Below, in pieces: positions 7,786-16,529 of a stretch of DNA of 64,000 nucleotides. Source of the stretch: Gallionella sp. (GTDB lineage Bacteria > Pseudomonadota > Gammaproteobacteria > Burkholderiales > Gallionellaceae); NCBI GenBank assembly GCA_028710565.1, contig JAQTTV010000012.1, positions 37,954-101,953 of the forward strand. Reading direction: 5' to 3'. How positions within the stretch are numbered: position 1 is the stretch's first letter; every line of letters starts with the position of its first letter. The notes under the pieces are model-generated. The model made no database searches, was not told the DNA's origin, and was given only the letters and a program-made list of their open reading frames with translations. The position numbers and the translations under genes were made by a program.

Positions 7786-8721
7786 ATGTTGCAAGACAAA
7801 TACCTTAATCCATTCACCGACTTCGGTTTTAAAAAGCTGTTTGGTGAAGAGCCGCACAAGGAAGTGTTGATCGCTTTTTTGAATGCCTTGCTGCCCGAAA
7901 AACACCAAATTCAAGATTTACAATACACCCGCACTGAACGCTTGGGCTTGACCTTATTGGATCGCCGCGCGATTTTTGATTTGAGCTGCGTCAGCCCCAC
8001 GGGCGAGCGATTTGTGGTGGAGCTGCAAAAAGCTAAACATAATTTTTTCAAAGACCGCACCGTGTATTACGCCACGTTTCCCATTCAGGAACAGGCGCAA
8101 CGCGGCGATTGGGATTACAAATTATCGGCGGTTTACACGGTTGGCATACTGGATTTTTTGTTTGAAGAAGACCGTGACAACGACGAAGTCGTGCATTTTA
8201 TTCAACTCAAAAACCAAAATGGCGAGGTGTTTTACGACAAACTCACCTTCATTTATTTGACCCTGCCACGCTTTCACAAAACTTTGGACGAATTGGAAAC
8301 CGCGCAAGACAAGTGGCTATATATTTTCAAACACTTGCAAGATTTACAAGAAATCCCCGCCATCTTCAACGAAGGCGTATTCCCGCAACTCTTTGAAACT
8401 GCCGAACTCGCTTGTTTCAACTCCGTGGAACGCGATGCCTATCAAGAAAGCTTAAAAAACTACCGCGACTGGAAAGGTGTAATGGAAACTGCGATTGAAG
8501 AAGCGCAAGAAAAAGGACGGGAAGCTGGACTTGAAGAAGGGCTGCAAAAAGGACTTGAGCAAGGATTAGAAAAAGGGCGGGAGGAAGGTCTAGCACAAGG
8601 TGCAAGAATCAAAACCTTAGAGCTTGCCCGCAATTTGTTGGATGTTTTGGATAATGCCACGATAGCACTCAAAACAGGATTGCTCGAACAGGAATTTCAA
8701 CAGTTGCGAACAGGGGGTTAG
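7786..8721 (+). CDS. Rpn family recombination-promoting nuclease (PD-(D/E)XK type)
   Basis: The protein matches the Rpn/PDDEXK_2 family ('putative transposase'), which in E. coli promotes RecA-independent recombination and includes DNA nucleases. Family marks are the opening NPFTDFGFKKLFG, the core FDLSCVSPTGERFVVELQ (Asp...Glu-x-Gln active-site pattern) and YYATFPIQEQ. The C-terminus from about residue 235 is a run of short EG-repeats (EGLQKGLEQGLEKG), a low-complexity tail typical of this family. The 311-residue length is normal. It stands alone, after a terminator. Despite old annotations there are no transposon ends around it. Start ATG 7786 gives the canonical MLQDKYLNPF. Confidence 0.88.
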   Translation: MLQDKYLNPFTDFGFKKLFGEEPHKEVLIAFLNALLPEKHQIQDLQYTRTERLGLTLLDRRAIFDLSCVSPTGERFVVELQKAKHNFFKDRTVYYATFPIQEQAQRGDWDYKLSAVYTVGILDFLFEEDRDNDEVVHFIQLKNQNGEVFYDKLTFIYLTLPRFHKTLDELETAQDKWLYIFKHLQDLQEIPAIFNEGVFPQLFETAELACFNSVERDAYQESLKNYRDWKGVMETAIEEAQEKGREAGLEEGLQKGLEQGLEKGREEGLAQGARIKTLELARNLLDVLDNATIALKTGLLEQEFQQLRTGG

Positions 8722-8810
8722 TTATCTGATGCTGGATTTATTTGCAGGTGGGCTAAGCGTAAGGTATTCATTTTGCCCAACGTTGCGCGGGCAGCACTTG
8801 TGGCAGCGTG

Positions 8811-8816
8811 TATAAT
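8811..8816 (+). promoter_or_regulatory. Candidate -10 box upstream of pcnB
   Basis: A perfect TATAAT lies about 50 bases before the pcnB start. No well-spaced -35 is seen (TTGCGC at 8783 is too far upstream). A 6-bp hairpin GCGTGG/CCACGC (8824-8840) would fall in the leader. Position and consensus support a promoter for pcnB-folK. Confidence 0.4.
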
Positions 8817-8864
8817 CCGCGACGCGTGGGCAGTCCACGCTTCAAAAGGTGATTTCTTTACAAT

Positions 8865-10205
8865 ATGATCAAAAGATTTCTGAAACGCGTCTTTCGTCGA
8901 TCCCAAAAAGCCAAAAAAGTGGGCAATGCCCGCATTATTCCCTTTGCGTCGCATGGGGTGTCTCGTGACCAAATTAGTTATGGCTCCCTAAAAGTGACGG
9001 ATGGGCTGCAAGCGGCGGGCTATCAAGCCTTTGTGGTGGGTGGTGCGGTACGCGATTTGTTACTGAGTAAAACGCCCAAGGATTTTGATGTGGCGACCAA
9101 TGCTACGCCAGAAGAGGTGCGCCGCGTGTTTCGCCGTGCGCGCATCATTGGGCGACGTTTCCGTTTGGTGCATGTGATGTTTGGCGAAGAAGTGGTGGAA
9201 GTGTCCACTTTCCGCCGCATGGTGGATGCCGAAGATGTGCAGGCGGATGAGCATGGTCGTTTGTTGCGTGATAACGAATTTGGCGATCAGGAGCAAGATG
9301 CGGCGCGGCGCGATTTCACCGCCAATGCGCTGTATTACGATCCCACTACGCAGGAAATTCACGACTATCACGATGGATATTCCGATACGGAAAATCAGAT
9401 TCTGCGCATGATCGGTCAGCCCGCCGTGCGCTATCGCGAAGATCCTGTGCGGATGCTGCGCGCGGTGCGACTGTCTGCCAAGCTGGGGATGAAGCTAGAA
9501 GCTAAAACCGCTGCGCCTATCAATGAGATGAAAAACTTGTTGGACAATGTGCCGCAAGCGCGTTTGTTGGACGAAGTGCTGAAAATGTTGCTGTCTGGCA
9601 ATTCGGTGGCGTGTATACAACAATTGCGTCAGATGAATTTGCATCATGGTTTGTTGCCGCTGTTGGATGTGATTTGGGCGCAACCCACGGGCGAAAAATT
9701 CATTATGTTGGCGTTGCACAATACCGATGACCGCTTGAGACAAGATAAACCCGTTTCTCCCGCTTTCTTGTTTGCCGCGCTGTTGTGGCATGAAGTGTTG
9801 GCGGCGTGGAATCTGCGGGTGAAACGCGGTGAGCGTCCTGTGGGCGCGATGCACGAAGCCATGGATGAAGTACTTGCCAAACAGAAACAACAACTCGCGA
9901 TTCCCCATCGCCATGATGCGGTGATGAAAGAAATCTGGCTGTTGCAACAACGTTTTGAACAACGTGCAGGGCAACGTCCTTACCGTTTGTTGGAGCAACC
10001 GCGTTTCCGCGCAGGCTATGATTTCTTGTTATTGCGCTGCGCCAGCGGCGAAGTGCCCGATGATTTGGGATTGTGGTGGGATGAATTCCAAGATGCCACA
10101 GCGGAACGCCAGAAGGAAATGCTGCAACCTGAAGGGGCGGCAGAGAAGAAACGTCGTCGCAAACCGCGCAAAAAACCTGCTGCTGTGGCGGCTACGGCTG
10201 AATAA
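8865..10205 (+). CDS. pcnB: Poly(A) polymerase I
   Basis: PcnB adds 3' poly(A) tails that target RNA for decay. The nucleotidyltransferase core is clear: GGAVRDLLLSKTPKDFDVAT holds the glycine-rich motif and the DxD metal ligands, and RRDFTANALYYD is the second signature of class II CCA/poly(A) polymerases. A basic N-terminus (KRFLKRVFRRSQKAKK) and Lys/Arg-rich C-terminus (KKRRRKPRKK) are typical of PcnB and separate it from CCA-adding enzymes. Length is 446 residues (E. coli 465). Its TAA overlaps the folK ATG (TAATG), indicating translational coupling. The pcnB-folK order is conserved in gammaproteobacteria. Confidence 0.95.
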   Translation: MIKRFLKRVFRRSQKAKKVGNARIIPFASHGVSRDQISYGSLKVTDGLQAAGYQAFVVGGAVRDLLLSKTPKDFDVATNATPEEVRRVFRRARIIGRRFRLVHVMFGEEVVEVSTFRRMVDAEDVQADEHGRLLRDNEFGDQEQDAARRDFTANALYYDPTTQEIHDYHDGYSDTENQILRMIGQPAVRYREDPVRMLRAVRLSAKLGMKLEAKTAAPINEMKNLLDNVPQARLLDEVLKMLLSGNSVACIQQLRQMNLHHGLLPLLDVIWAQPTGEKFIMLALHNTDDRLRQDKPVSPAFLFAALLWHEVLAAWNLRVKRGERPVGAMHEAMDEVLAKQKQQLAIPHRHDAVMKEIWLLQQRFEQRAGQRPYRLLEQPRFRAGYDFLLLRCASGEVPDDLGLWWDEFQDATAERQKEMLQPEGAAEKKRRRKPRKKPAAVAATAE

Positions 10206-10687
10206 TGGCGGTCGCATTTGTCGGGCTGGGCAGCAATCAAGCCCAGCCGCAACACCAGTTGCAGCAAGCCTTTGCGCAAATTGACCAATTGCCGCACACG
10301 CGCTTGTTGGCACGCTCTTCCTTGTATAGCAGCGCGCCCATCGGTTATTTAGACCAACCCGATTTCGTCAACGCCGTGGCGAAAATCGAAACGACCTTAG
10401 CCCCGCACGATTTGCTCAATGCTTTGTTAGACATTGAACATCAGCACGGGCGCGAACGCACTTTCCGCAATGCACCGCGCACTTTGGATTTGGATGTATT
10501 GTTGTATGACGATGTGCAGTTGCACGAACACGGTTTAACCTTGCCGCATCCTCAAATGCATTTGCGCGCTTTTGTGCTGCAACCATTGCTGGAAATTGAG
10601 CCAGATTGCATGATTCCCCAAGTTGGGCGAGCCAGTGACGCACTGGAAAACTGTCAGGGGCAGCGGCTGGAAAAGCTCGCGATGTAG
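10205..10687 (+). CDS. folK: 2-amino-4-hydroxy-6-hydroxymethyldihydropteridine pyrophosphokinase (HPPK)
   Basis: FolK transfers pyrophosphate from ATP to 6-hydroxymethyl-dihydropterin in folate synthesis. The N-terminal GLGSNQAQPQ loop and the signature RTLDLDVLLYDD, which carries the Mg-binding Asp pair, identify it. PHPQMHLRAFVLQPL is also family-typical. The 160-residue length matches (E. coli 159). It is translationally coupled to pcnB. Downstream, the panB usually found next is displaced about 0.8 kb by a toxin-antitoxin pair on the other strand. Confidence 0.96.
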   Translation: MAVAFVGLGSNQAQPQHQLQQAFAQIDQLPHTRLLARSSLYSSAPIGYLDQPDFVNAVAKIETTLAPHDLLNALLDIEHQHGRERTFRNAPRTLDLDVLLYDDVQLHEHGLTLPHPQMHLRAFVLQPLLEIEPDCMIPQVGRASDALENCQGQRLEKLAM

Positions 10688-10697
10688 TGTGAACTTT

Positions 10698-10997
10698 TTA
10701 TAAAGCAGCCTCGTAATCCTGCCCGCCATGGAACACGCCGATGATAGACACTCGATCCCCCTCGACCGCAAATGCAATCACGGTGCGTTTTTTGTAATGC
10801 GTGATGCGCAAATTAGGGCGAATATCATCGCGGCTTACGCTACGATACGGAAAATGTTGCAGCCCCTCGCAATGTGCAACAATCGCTTGCGTATAGTGCT
10901 TGGCAACCATCGGTGATGCCGCAGCGGCGAGATAACGATAAAGTGCAATAAGCTGTATTTGCGCTTCGGGCGTAAATTCGACGAGATAGCACATCAT
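10698..10997 (-). CDS. parE: ParE/RelE-superfamily toxin
   Basis: This 99-residue basic protein has the ParE fold signature: start VEFTPEAQIQLIALYRYLA, middle GLQHFPYRSVSRDDIRPNLR, end RVSIIGVFHGGQDYEAAL. ParE toxins poison DNA gyrase; RelE relatives cleave ribosome-bound mRNA. The catalytic residues of RelE are not evident, so ParE is the better fit. It overlaps the upstream antitoxin by 4 bp (ATGA), the usual coupling. It converges with folK, only ten bases from the folK stop. Confidence 0.88.
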   Translation of the reverse strand: MMCYLVEFTPEAQIQLIALYRYLAAAASPMVAKHYTQAIVAHCEGLQHFPYRSVSRDDIRPNLRITHYKKRTVIAFAVEGDRVSIIGVFHGGQDYEAAL

Positions 10998-11260
10998 CTG
11001 TTTTCATATTCTGCCGCGAGAGCCTCCCGCACTTGCGCGATACTGATGGCTCGTTCTGGATGTGCTTGTAACGCGTCGTAGGCTGAACCCACCTCTCGCT
11101 GTAACCAAGTCTCCATTGCCCGATCCCGCGCGATCAATGCACGCAGACCATCGCGAATGACTTCGCTTTCACTTGCATATTCCCCTGCTGCCACCTTATT
11201 TTTCACCACACTTGCCATATCATTCGGCAGCGTGATACTAAATTGTTGTGTTGTGCGCAT
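10994..11260 (-). CDS. parD: ParD-type ribbon-helix-helix antitoxin
   Basis: The N-terminal half, QFSITLPNDMASVVKNKVAA then GEYASESEVIRDGLRAL, is a ribbon-helix-helix DNA-binding domain of the CopG/ParD class. The C-terminal half is the toxin-wrapping tail. The start at 11260 (MRTTQQFSI) is chosen because AAGGAG lies six bases upstream; an in-frame start at 11281 would add seven residues. It neutralises the adjacent ParE-like toxin and probably represses the operon through the palindrome at 11282. Confidence 0.88.
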   Translation of the reverse strand: MRTTQQFSITLPNDMASVVKNKVAAGEYASESEVIRDGLRALIARDRAMETWLQREVGSAYDALQAHPERAISIAQVREALAAEYENR

Positions 11261-11281
11261 GATGAACTCCTTGAGAATCAA

Positions 11282-11296
11282 TAGGATTTAATCCTA
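11282..11296. promoter_or_regulatory. Palindromic operator candidate for parDE
   Basis: TAGGATTTAATCCTA is a perfect 7+1+7 palindrome about 20 bases upstream of the parD start, just outside its Shine-Dalgarno sequence. Size, symmetry and position fit binding by the ribbon-helix-helix antitoxin for autoregulation. Confidence 0.5.
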
Positions 11297-11512
11297 CATT
11301 ATTTGCAACTGTTGTGCTATGACGATGTAAGATAAAGCGCGAATGTCATTTGGCATCATGTGCTAAATATCTGCATAGGATGATGGGAATGTATAAAAAC
11401 CTGAGCAAGTCACTCAATATCCCCTAAAATCTCCCCCTGTGTATTCATGCACAAATTCCCTCTGCCGCCAGCGGATGAGGGGAGTAATCCACCTAAATTC
11501 GAGAATTCCATC

Positions 11513-12304
11513 ATGCGCACCACCCTGACCCAGCTCCACGCCCTGCATACCCAAGCGCAAAAAATCGCCATGTTGACTTGCTACGATGCCAGCTTTGCCG
11601 CCTTGCTGGAGTCACAAGGCGTGGATGTGCTGCTGGTTGGTGATTCGCTGGGCATGGTGTTGCAAGGCCATGAAACCACTTTGCCCGTCAGCCTTGCCGA
11701 TATGATTTATCACACGGCATGCGTGGCGCGGGGGGCAAAAAAGGCTTTTATCATCAGCGATATGCCATTCGGTACATCACAAGTCAGTCCGCAAAAAACC
11801 TTTGAACATGCCGTGCAACTGATGGCAGCGGGCGCGCAAATGGTCAAATTAGAAGGCGGGATGGAGATGTTGGAAACCGTCCAATTCCTAAGTTCACGCG
11901 GGATTCCTGTGTGCGCCCATATCGGGCTAACCCCGCAATCCGTACACCAACTGGGCGGCTATCGGGTGCAAGGCAAAGAAGCCTCCGCCGCGCAACGTTT
12001 GTTGGATGCCGCCCTCGCACTGGAACACGCGGGCGCGGGAATGATCGTGTTGGAGCTGGTGCCTGCGGTATTGGCAGCGGACATCACCACTCAGCTTGCC
12101 ATTCCCACCATCGGCATCGGCGCGGGGGCATCGTGTTCGGGGCAAGTGCTGGTGCTGCACGACATGTTGGATGTGTTCCCTGGCAAGAAACCGCGCTTCG
12201 TGAAAAATTTTATGCAGGATGCTGATTCCATTGCTGATGCCGTGGCGCATTACGTGGCGGAAGTCAAAGCGCGAACTTTCCCCGCTGAAGCACATAGCTT
12301 CTAA
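11513..12304 (+). CDS. panB: 3-methyl-2-oxobutanoate hydroxymethyltransferase
   Basis: PanB adds a hydroxymethyl group from 5,10-methylene-THF to alpha-ketoisovalerate, the first step to pantothenate and CoA. Family blocks are [45 protein letters not shown] and [19 protein letters not shown]. The start at 11513 (MRTTLTQLH) gives 263 residues, matching E. coli (264); the ATG at 11447 would add an unconserved 22-residue leader. The usual partner panC does not follow; a repeat and sthA do. panB uses a folate co-substrate, and folK lies nearby. Confidence 0.96.
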   Translation: MRTTLTQLHALHTQAQKIAMLTCYDASFAALLESQGVDVLLVGDSLGMVLQGHETTLPVSLADMIYHTACVARGAKKAFIISDMPFGTSQVSPQKTFEHAVQLMAAGAQMVKLEGGMEMLETVQFLSSRGIPVCAHIGLTPQSVHQLGGYRVQGKEASAAQRLLDAALALEHAGAGMIVLELVPAVLAADITTQLAIPTIGIGAGASCSGQVLVLHDMLDVFPGKKPRFVKNFMQDADSIADAVAHYVAEVKARTFPAEAHSF

Positions 12305-12320
12305 CAACCTAGGGAAACCT

Positions 12321-12448
12321 TGATTAAATCCGTTCGCCCTGATCCGTGAGCTTGTCGAACGGTCGAAGGGGGGCGGATTTAACCCCCTGATTTTATAAAT
12401 CTTCCGTTCATGGTTCGACAGGCTCTCCACGAACGGAAGATTTAATCA
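12321..12448. repeat. Two-hairpin repetitive element, copy 2
   Basis: The ends TGATTAAATC and GATTTAATCA form a perfect 10-bp terminal inverted repeat. Inside are the two GTTCG/CGAAC hairpins also seen at 4324. Copy 2 lies 16 bases after the panB stop, facing the sthA stop, so it may act as a bidirectional 3' structure. The repeated boundaries suggest a mobile or once-mobile unit. Confidence 0.85.
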
Positions 12449-12485
12449 ACGTCTCACTAACTTGATCGTGGCGCACACACAGAAT

Positions 12486-13871
12486 TTACGGCTTTAATTG
12501 ATGCACACAATCCAACGCTGCTAATTTGTAACATTCCGCCAGCGTGGGGTAATTAAACACATTTTTGATTAAGTCGCGCACGCTGCCGTTGAGGTTCATC
12601 ACCAATTGCCCGATGTGGATCAGCTCACTGGCTTGTTCGCCAACAATGTGTACCCCCAGAATTTTCTCGGTTTCGGCATGGATAATGAGTTTCAGCAGCC
12701 CTTGATTGTCACCAATGATTTGTCCACGTGCACTGTCTTTGAAGTAAGTGCGTCCGACCACATAGGGGATATTGGCTTGCTGTACTTCTTTCTCGGTTTG
12801 TCCCACGTAGGAAATTTCGGGGATGGTGTAAACCGCCATCGGTAAATTTTCTGCCGTGATGTGTTGCTCGCCGCCAAAGGCATACAGCACCGCCGCCCGC
12901 CCTTGCTCCATGCCAGTCGAGGCCAGCGCGGGGCGACCGATCAAATCGCCCACCGCAAAAATATGCGGCACGCTGGTTTGAAAGTGTTGATTCACTTCCA
13001 ACCAACCCGCTTGCGTAACAATGCCCGCCTGTTCTACCTGCAATTTTTCAAAATTCGGCTCTCTACCTTGGGCATAAAACACCGCATCGGCATAAATTTC
13101 TTTGCCGCTCGCCAAATGCGTCAGCGTGCCTACGCCCTCGTGGGTGATCTGCTGCACTTTTTCTTGCATCATAAACGTCACCCCCATGCTGATGAGGCTG
13201 TCCTCCAGCACGGCGACCACATCTTCGGACAGGTAAGTCAGCAAACGTTCATGGCTATCCACCACGGTGACCCGCACACCGAGCGCGGCGAAAATAGAGA
13301 CGAACTCGCACGCGATCACCCCACCGCCCACCACCAGTAAACTTTCGGGCAAATGGCGCAAATTGAGGATGGAGGTGGAATCCAGCACGGTTTTTTTATC
13401 AAACGGAATATGGGCAGGGCGACGCGGACGTGAACCTGATGCCAGAATAATGACTTGGGCGGAAATCAATCTTTGTTTGTCAGACGCGTCCGTTACTTTT
13501 AACGTGTGCGCATCGACAAAAGCCGCTTCCCCAGGAATCAGTGCCACCCCCAAACGTAGGATGCGTTGCAAAATCACCGATTCCTGTTGCGCAATCACCA
13601 TTTCTTTACGACGCACCGCTTCCGCCAACAGACCATGTCGCGTGCGCCCATCGGGTGCGAGTGCTTGGCGCATTCCACCTGCACCCGCACGTGACAGCAA
13701 ATATGCTACTTCGCGCAAAGCTTTGCTGGGGATGGTGCCTGTTTGCAGCCCCGCGCCGCCAATTTTAGTTTTGCGTTCGATAATCGCCACACGTTTACCC
13801 ATACGTGCCGCTTGCCATGCTGCATGTTGCCCAGCGGGTCCTGAACCAATAATCAGTACGTCGTAATCCAT
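12486..13871 (-). CDS. sthA: Soluble pyridine nucleotide transhydrogenase
   Basis: SthA is a cytosolic FAD flavoprotein that passes hydride between NADPH and NAD+. The N-terminal FAD motif is IIGSGPAGQHAAWQAARMGK and the NAD(P) motif VVGGGVIACEFVSIFAALG. The redox-active CxxxxC disulfide of the related lipoamide and glutathione reductases is absent; the region reads GGAGLQTGTIPSKALRE. This retains the TGTIPSKALR block shared with E. coli SthA. The C-terminal dimerisation domain (FNYPTLAECYKLAALD) is complete. Length is 461 residues (E. coli 466). A single gene, transcribed away from argB. Confidence 0.9.
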   Translation of the reverse strand: MDYDVLIIGSGPAGQHAAWQAARMGKRVAIIERKTKIGGAGLQTGTIPSKALREVAYLLSRAGAGGMRQALAPDGRTRHGLLAEAVRRKEMVIAQQESVILQRILRLGVALIPGEAAFVDAHTLKVTDASDKQRLISAQVIILASGSRPRRPAHIPFDKKTVLDSTSILNLRHLPESLLVVGGGVIACEFVSIFAALGVRVTVVDSHERLLTYLSEDVVAVLEDSLISMGVTFMMQEKVQQITHEGVGTLTHLASGKEIYADAVFYAQGREPNFEKLQVEQAGIVTQAGWLEVNQHFQTSVPHIFAVGDLIGRPALASTGMEQGRAAVLYAFGGEQHITAENLPMAVYTIPEISYVGQTEKEVQQANIPYVVGRTYFKDSARGQIIGDNQGLLKLIIHAETEKILGVHIVGEQASELIHIGQLVMNLNGSVRDLIKNVFNYPTLAECYKLAALDCVHQLKP

Positions 13872-14037
13872 GCTCGTTGTCCTTGTCGCGTTGAGACGGG
13901 ACGATACGACCCGTGTGCGAAGCAGTCATCCTACTCTAAATTTAACGCAGTTAGATTTCGTTAGCATGAAAAGCTGTGTTCGGCGGATGATAAGCGCGTC
14001 ATAAATTCGTACCGAATTATTCACAGTGCTGGTGTAA

Positions 14038-14952
<915 letters not shown>

Positions 14953-14960
14953 TGAAGAAT

Positions 14961-15074
14961 GTGAAATGTGAAATGTGAAAAGTGAGAAGTGAAATGTATG
15001 GGTGTGCGACGGTGTGTTTCACATTTCACCTTTCACCAAGCTGCGCAGCAGCGCATCACCCGTCACCCTTCACC
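14961..15074. repeat. Heptamer-armed inverted element, family A, copy 1
   Basis: The left arm is a run of 7-bp units GTGAAAT, GTGAAAT, GTGAAAA, GTGAGAA, GTGAAAT. The right arm is TTTCACA, TTTCACC, TTTCACC, then a core CTGCGCAGCAGCGCA, then TCACCCG, TCACCCT. A second copy in the opposite orientation lies at 44935-45014 and shares the GCGCAG/TCGCAG core and the GGTGAAAGGTGAA flank. The arms can pair into a long hairpin. It fills nearly the whole argB-nucleotidase gap. Confidence 0.75.
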
Positions 15075-15085
15075 GAAAATAATAT

Positions 15086-15760
15086 ATGCCCCCAAAACTG
15101 TGGATTTTTGATCTGGATGACACGCTGCACAATGCCAGCGCGTCTATTTTTCCGCATATCAATCGCAGCATGACGGCGTATTTGCAACGGCATTTGCAAC
15201 TGGATGAAGCGGCGGCGAATGCATTGCGGGTGGATTATTGGCATCGATACGGTTCAACCTTGACAGGGCTGATGCGGCATCACGGCACCAACCCGCATCA
15301 TTTTCTGTGGCACACTCATCAATTCCCAGACTTGGCGAATCAAGTGTTGCGTAAGCCGCGTTTGCGTCATATTTTGCAACAATTACCTGCTAAAAAGATG
15401 GTGTTTTCCAATGGGCCACAGGCTTATGCGCAGGCGGTGTTGAAACTGATGAAGATTGATGACTTGTTCGAGGAAGTAATGACCTTGGAACATGTCAATT
15501 TCTTGGCCAAACCACACCATTTTGGCTTTTTTCGCTTGTTGAAAAAACACCGAGTCACACCTACGCAATGTGTGATGGTAGAAGATAGCTTGGCTAATTT
15601 ACGCACGGCGAAACGACTGGGCATGCGTACGGTGTGGATCAATTCGGGCACGCGTCAGCCCGCGTGGGTGGATGTCAAACTCCGTGATGCGACGCAATTG
15701 TCACGTGTCTTACCGCGTTTGAATGGAAGAAACAAAAATGGCAACGAAAAACAACGATAA
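15086..15760 (+). CDS. HAD-family pyrimidine 5'-nucleotidase-like phosphatase
   Basis: This is a haloacid-dehalogenase-fold hydrolase of the YjjG/Sdt1 pyrimidine 5'-nucleotidase group. Motif I is FDLDDTLHN with the nucleophile Asp and acid/base Asp; motif II is MVFSNGPQ; motif III and IV are near LAKPHHFGF and VMVEDSLANLRTAKRLGM. The 224-residue length is normal. Substrate choice (UMP/CMP or damaged nucleotides) cannot be read from sequence. It overlaps slmA by 23 bp, so the two are co-transcribed. No clear Shine-Dalgarno sequence precedes the ATG. Confidence 0.88.
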   Translation: MPPKLWIFDLDDTLHNASASIFPHINRSMTAYLQRHLQLDEAAANALRVDYWHRYGSTLTGLMRHHGTNPHHFLWHTHQFPDLANQVLRKPRLRHILQQLPAKKMVFSNGPQAYAQAVLKLMKIDDLFEEVMTLEHVNFLAKPHHFGFFRLLKKHRVTPTQCVMVEDSLANLRTAKRLGMRTVWINSGTRQPAWVDVKLRDATQLSRVLPRLNGRNKNGNEKQR

Positions 15761-16328
15761 AAAATTACAGATTTTGCAAGCCGTCGCGGCGATGTTGGAG
15801 CAGCCCAATGGCTCAAAAATCACCACGGCGGCATTGGCGAAACGCTTGGGCGTGTCCGAAGCTGCGTTGTATCGACATTTCGCCAGCAAAGCGCAGATGT
15901 TCGAGGGCTTGATCGAATTTATTGAGCAGACCTTGTTTGGGTTGATTAACAAAATCACCTTAGATGAGAAAAATGGCATTCAACAAGCGCGGGCAATTTT
16001 GAGTTTATTGTTGGGTTTTGCGCAGCACAATCATGGCATGACGCGGGTGTTGACGGGCGATGCGTTGGTGAATGAGGACGAACGCTTGCAACAGCGCATC
16101 AATCAGTTGTTGGATAGATTGGAAAGCACCTTAAAACAATCGTTGCGCATGGCGATGGTGCAACAAGAATTGGACGCGGCAACCGATGTCAGCGCGCACG
16201 CCAATGTCCTGCTGTGCTTTGTGCTTGGGCGTTGGCAACAGTTCGCCAAAAGCAATTTTGCGCGTGATCCGCTGGAAATGTGGGCGGTGCAAGCGGCGTT
16301 TTTGTTGCCCTGTGTGCAGAAGGCGTAA
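15738..16328 (+). CDS. slmA: Nucleoid occlusion factor SlmA (TetR family)
   Basis: SlmA binds specific chromosomal sites and blocks FtsZ assembly over the nucleoid. The TetR-type helix-turn-helix lies at about residues 25-55 (ITTAALAKRLGVSEAALYRHF). The continuation FASKAQMFEGLIEFIEQTLF and LLLGFAQHNHGMTRVLTGDAL closely follows E. coli SlmA. The start at 15738 (MATKNNDKK) gives 196 residues (E. coli 198); a start at 15723 would add five. Its reading overlaps the end of the nucleotidase gene. Its target FtsZ, with the C-terminal peptide SlmA contacts, is encoded at the left edge of the window. Confidence 0.92.
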   Translation: MATKNNDKKLQILQAVAAMLEQPNGSKITTAALAKRLGVSEAALYRHFASKAQMFEGLIEFIEQTLFGLINKITLDEKNGIQQARAILSLLLGFAQHNHGMTRVLTGDALVNEDERLQQRINQLLDRLESTLKQSLRMAMVQQELDAATDVSAHANVLLCFVLGRWQQFAKSNFARDPLEMWAVQAAFLLPCVQKA

Positions 16329-16335
16329 TCTTAAC

Positions 16336-16496
16336 TAGTCGTTAGCTATTAGTCGCTAGTCGTTAGTTGATAGCTTGTGGGGTGGAGATATGCTCGTATC
16401 CACAATTTTTGCATATTCAGCTAGGCATACTCAACCCTCCCTAGCGACTACCAACTAACGACTAACAGCTAACAGCTAACAGCTAACGACTAATGA
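16336..16496. repeat. Heptamer-armed inverted element, family B, copy 1
   Basis: The left arm is six 7-bp units (TAGTCGT, TAGCTAT, TAGTCGC, TAGTCGT, TAGTTGA, TAGCTTG). The right arm is eight units of the complementary type (CTAGCGA, CTACCAA, CTAACGA, three CTAACAG, CTAACGA, CTAATGA). Between them is a ~63-bp core containing ATGC and GCAT palindromes. A second copy is at 54641. The unit sequence differs from family A but the plan is the same. It lies between slmA and the DAHP synthase gene. Confidence 0.75.
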
Positions 16497-16529
16497 TTAC
16501 CAACCAAACAACCTACTCAAGGAATAACC

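Noticed and set aside
7786..8721. Active transposon suggested by the family's 'putative transposase' label
   Set aside because: No terminal inverted repeats or target duplications flank it; the family is better viewed as a nuclease.
16336..16496. Arrays of short repeats resembling a CRISPR
   Set aside because: Units are 7 bp with no unique spacers and no cas genes nearby; the arms are inverted, not direct.
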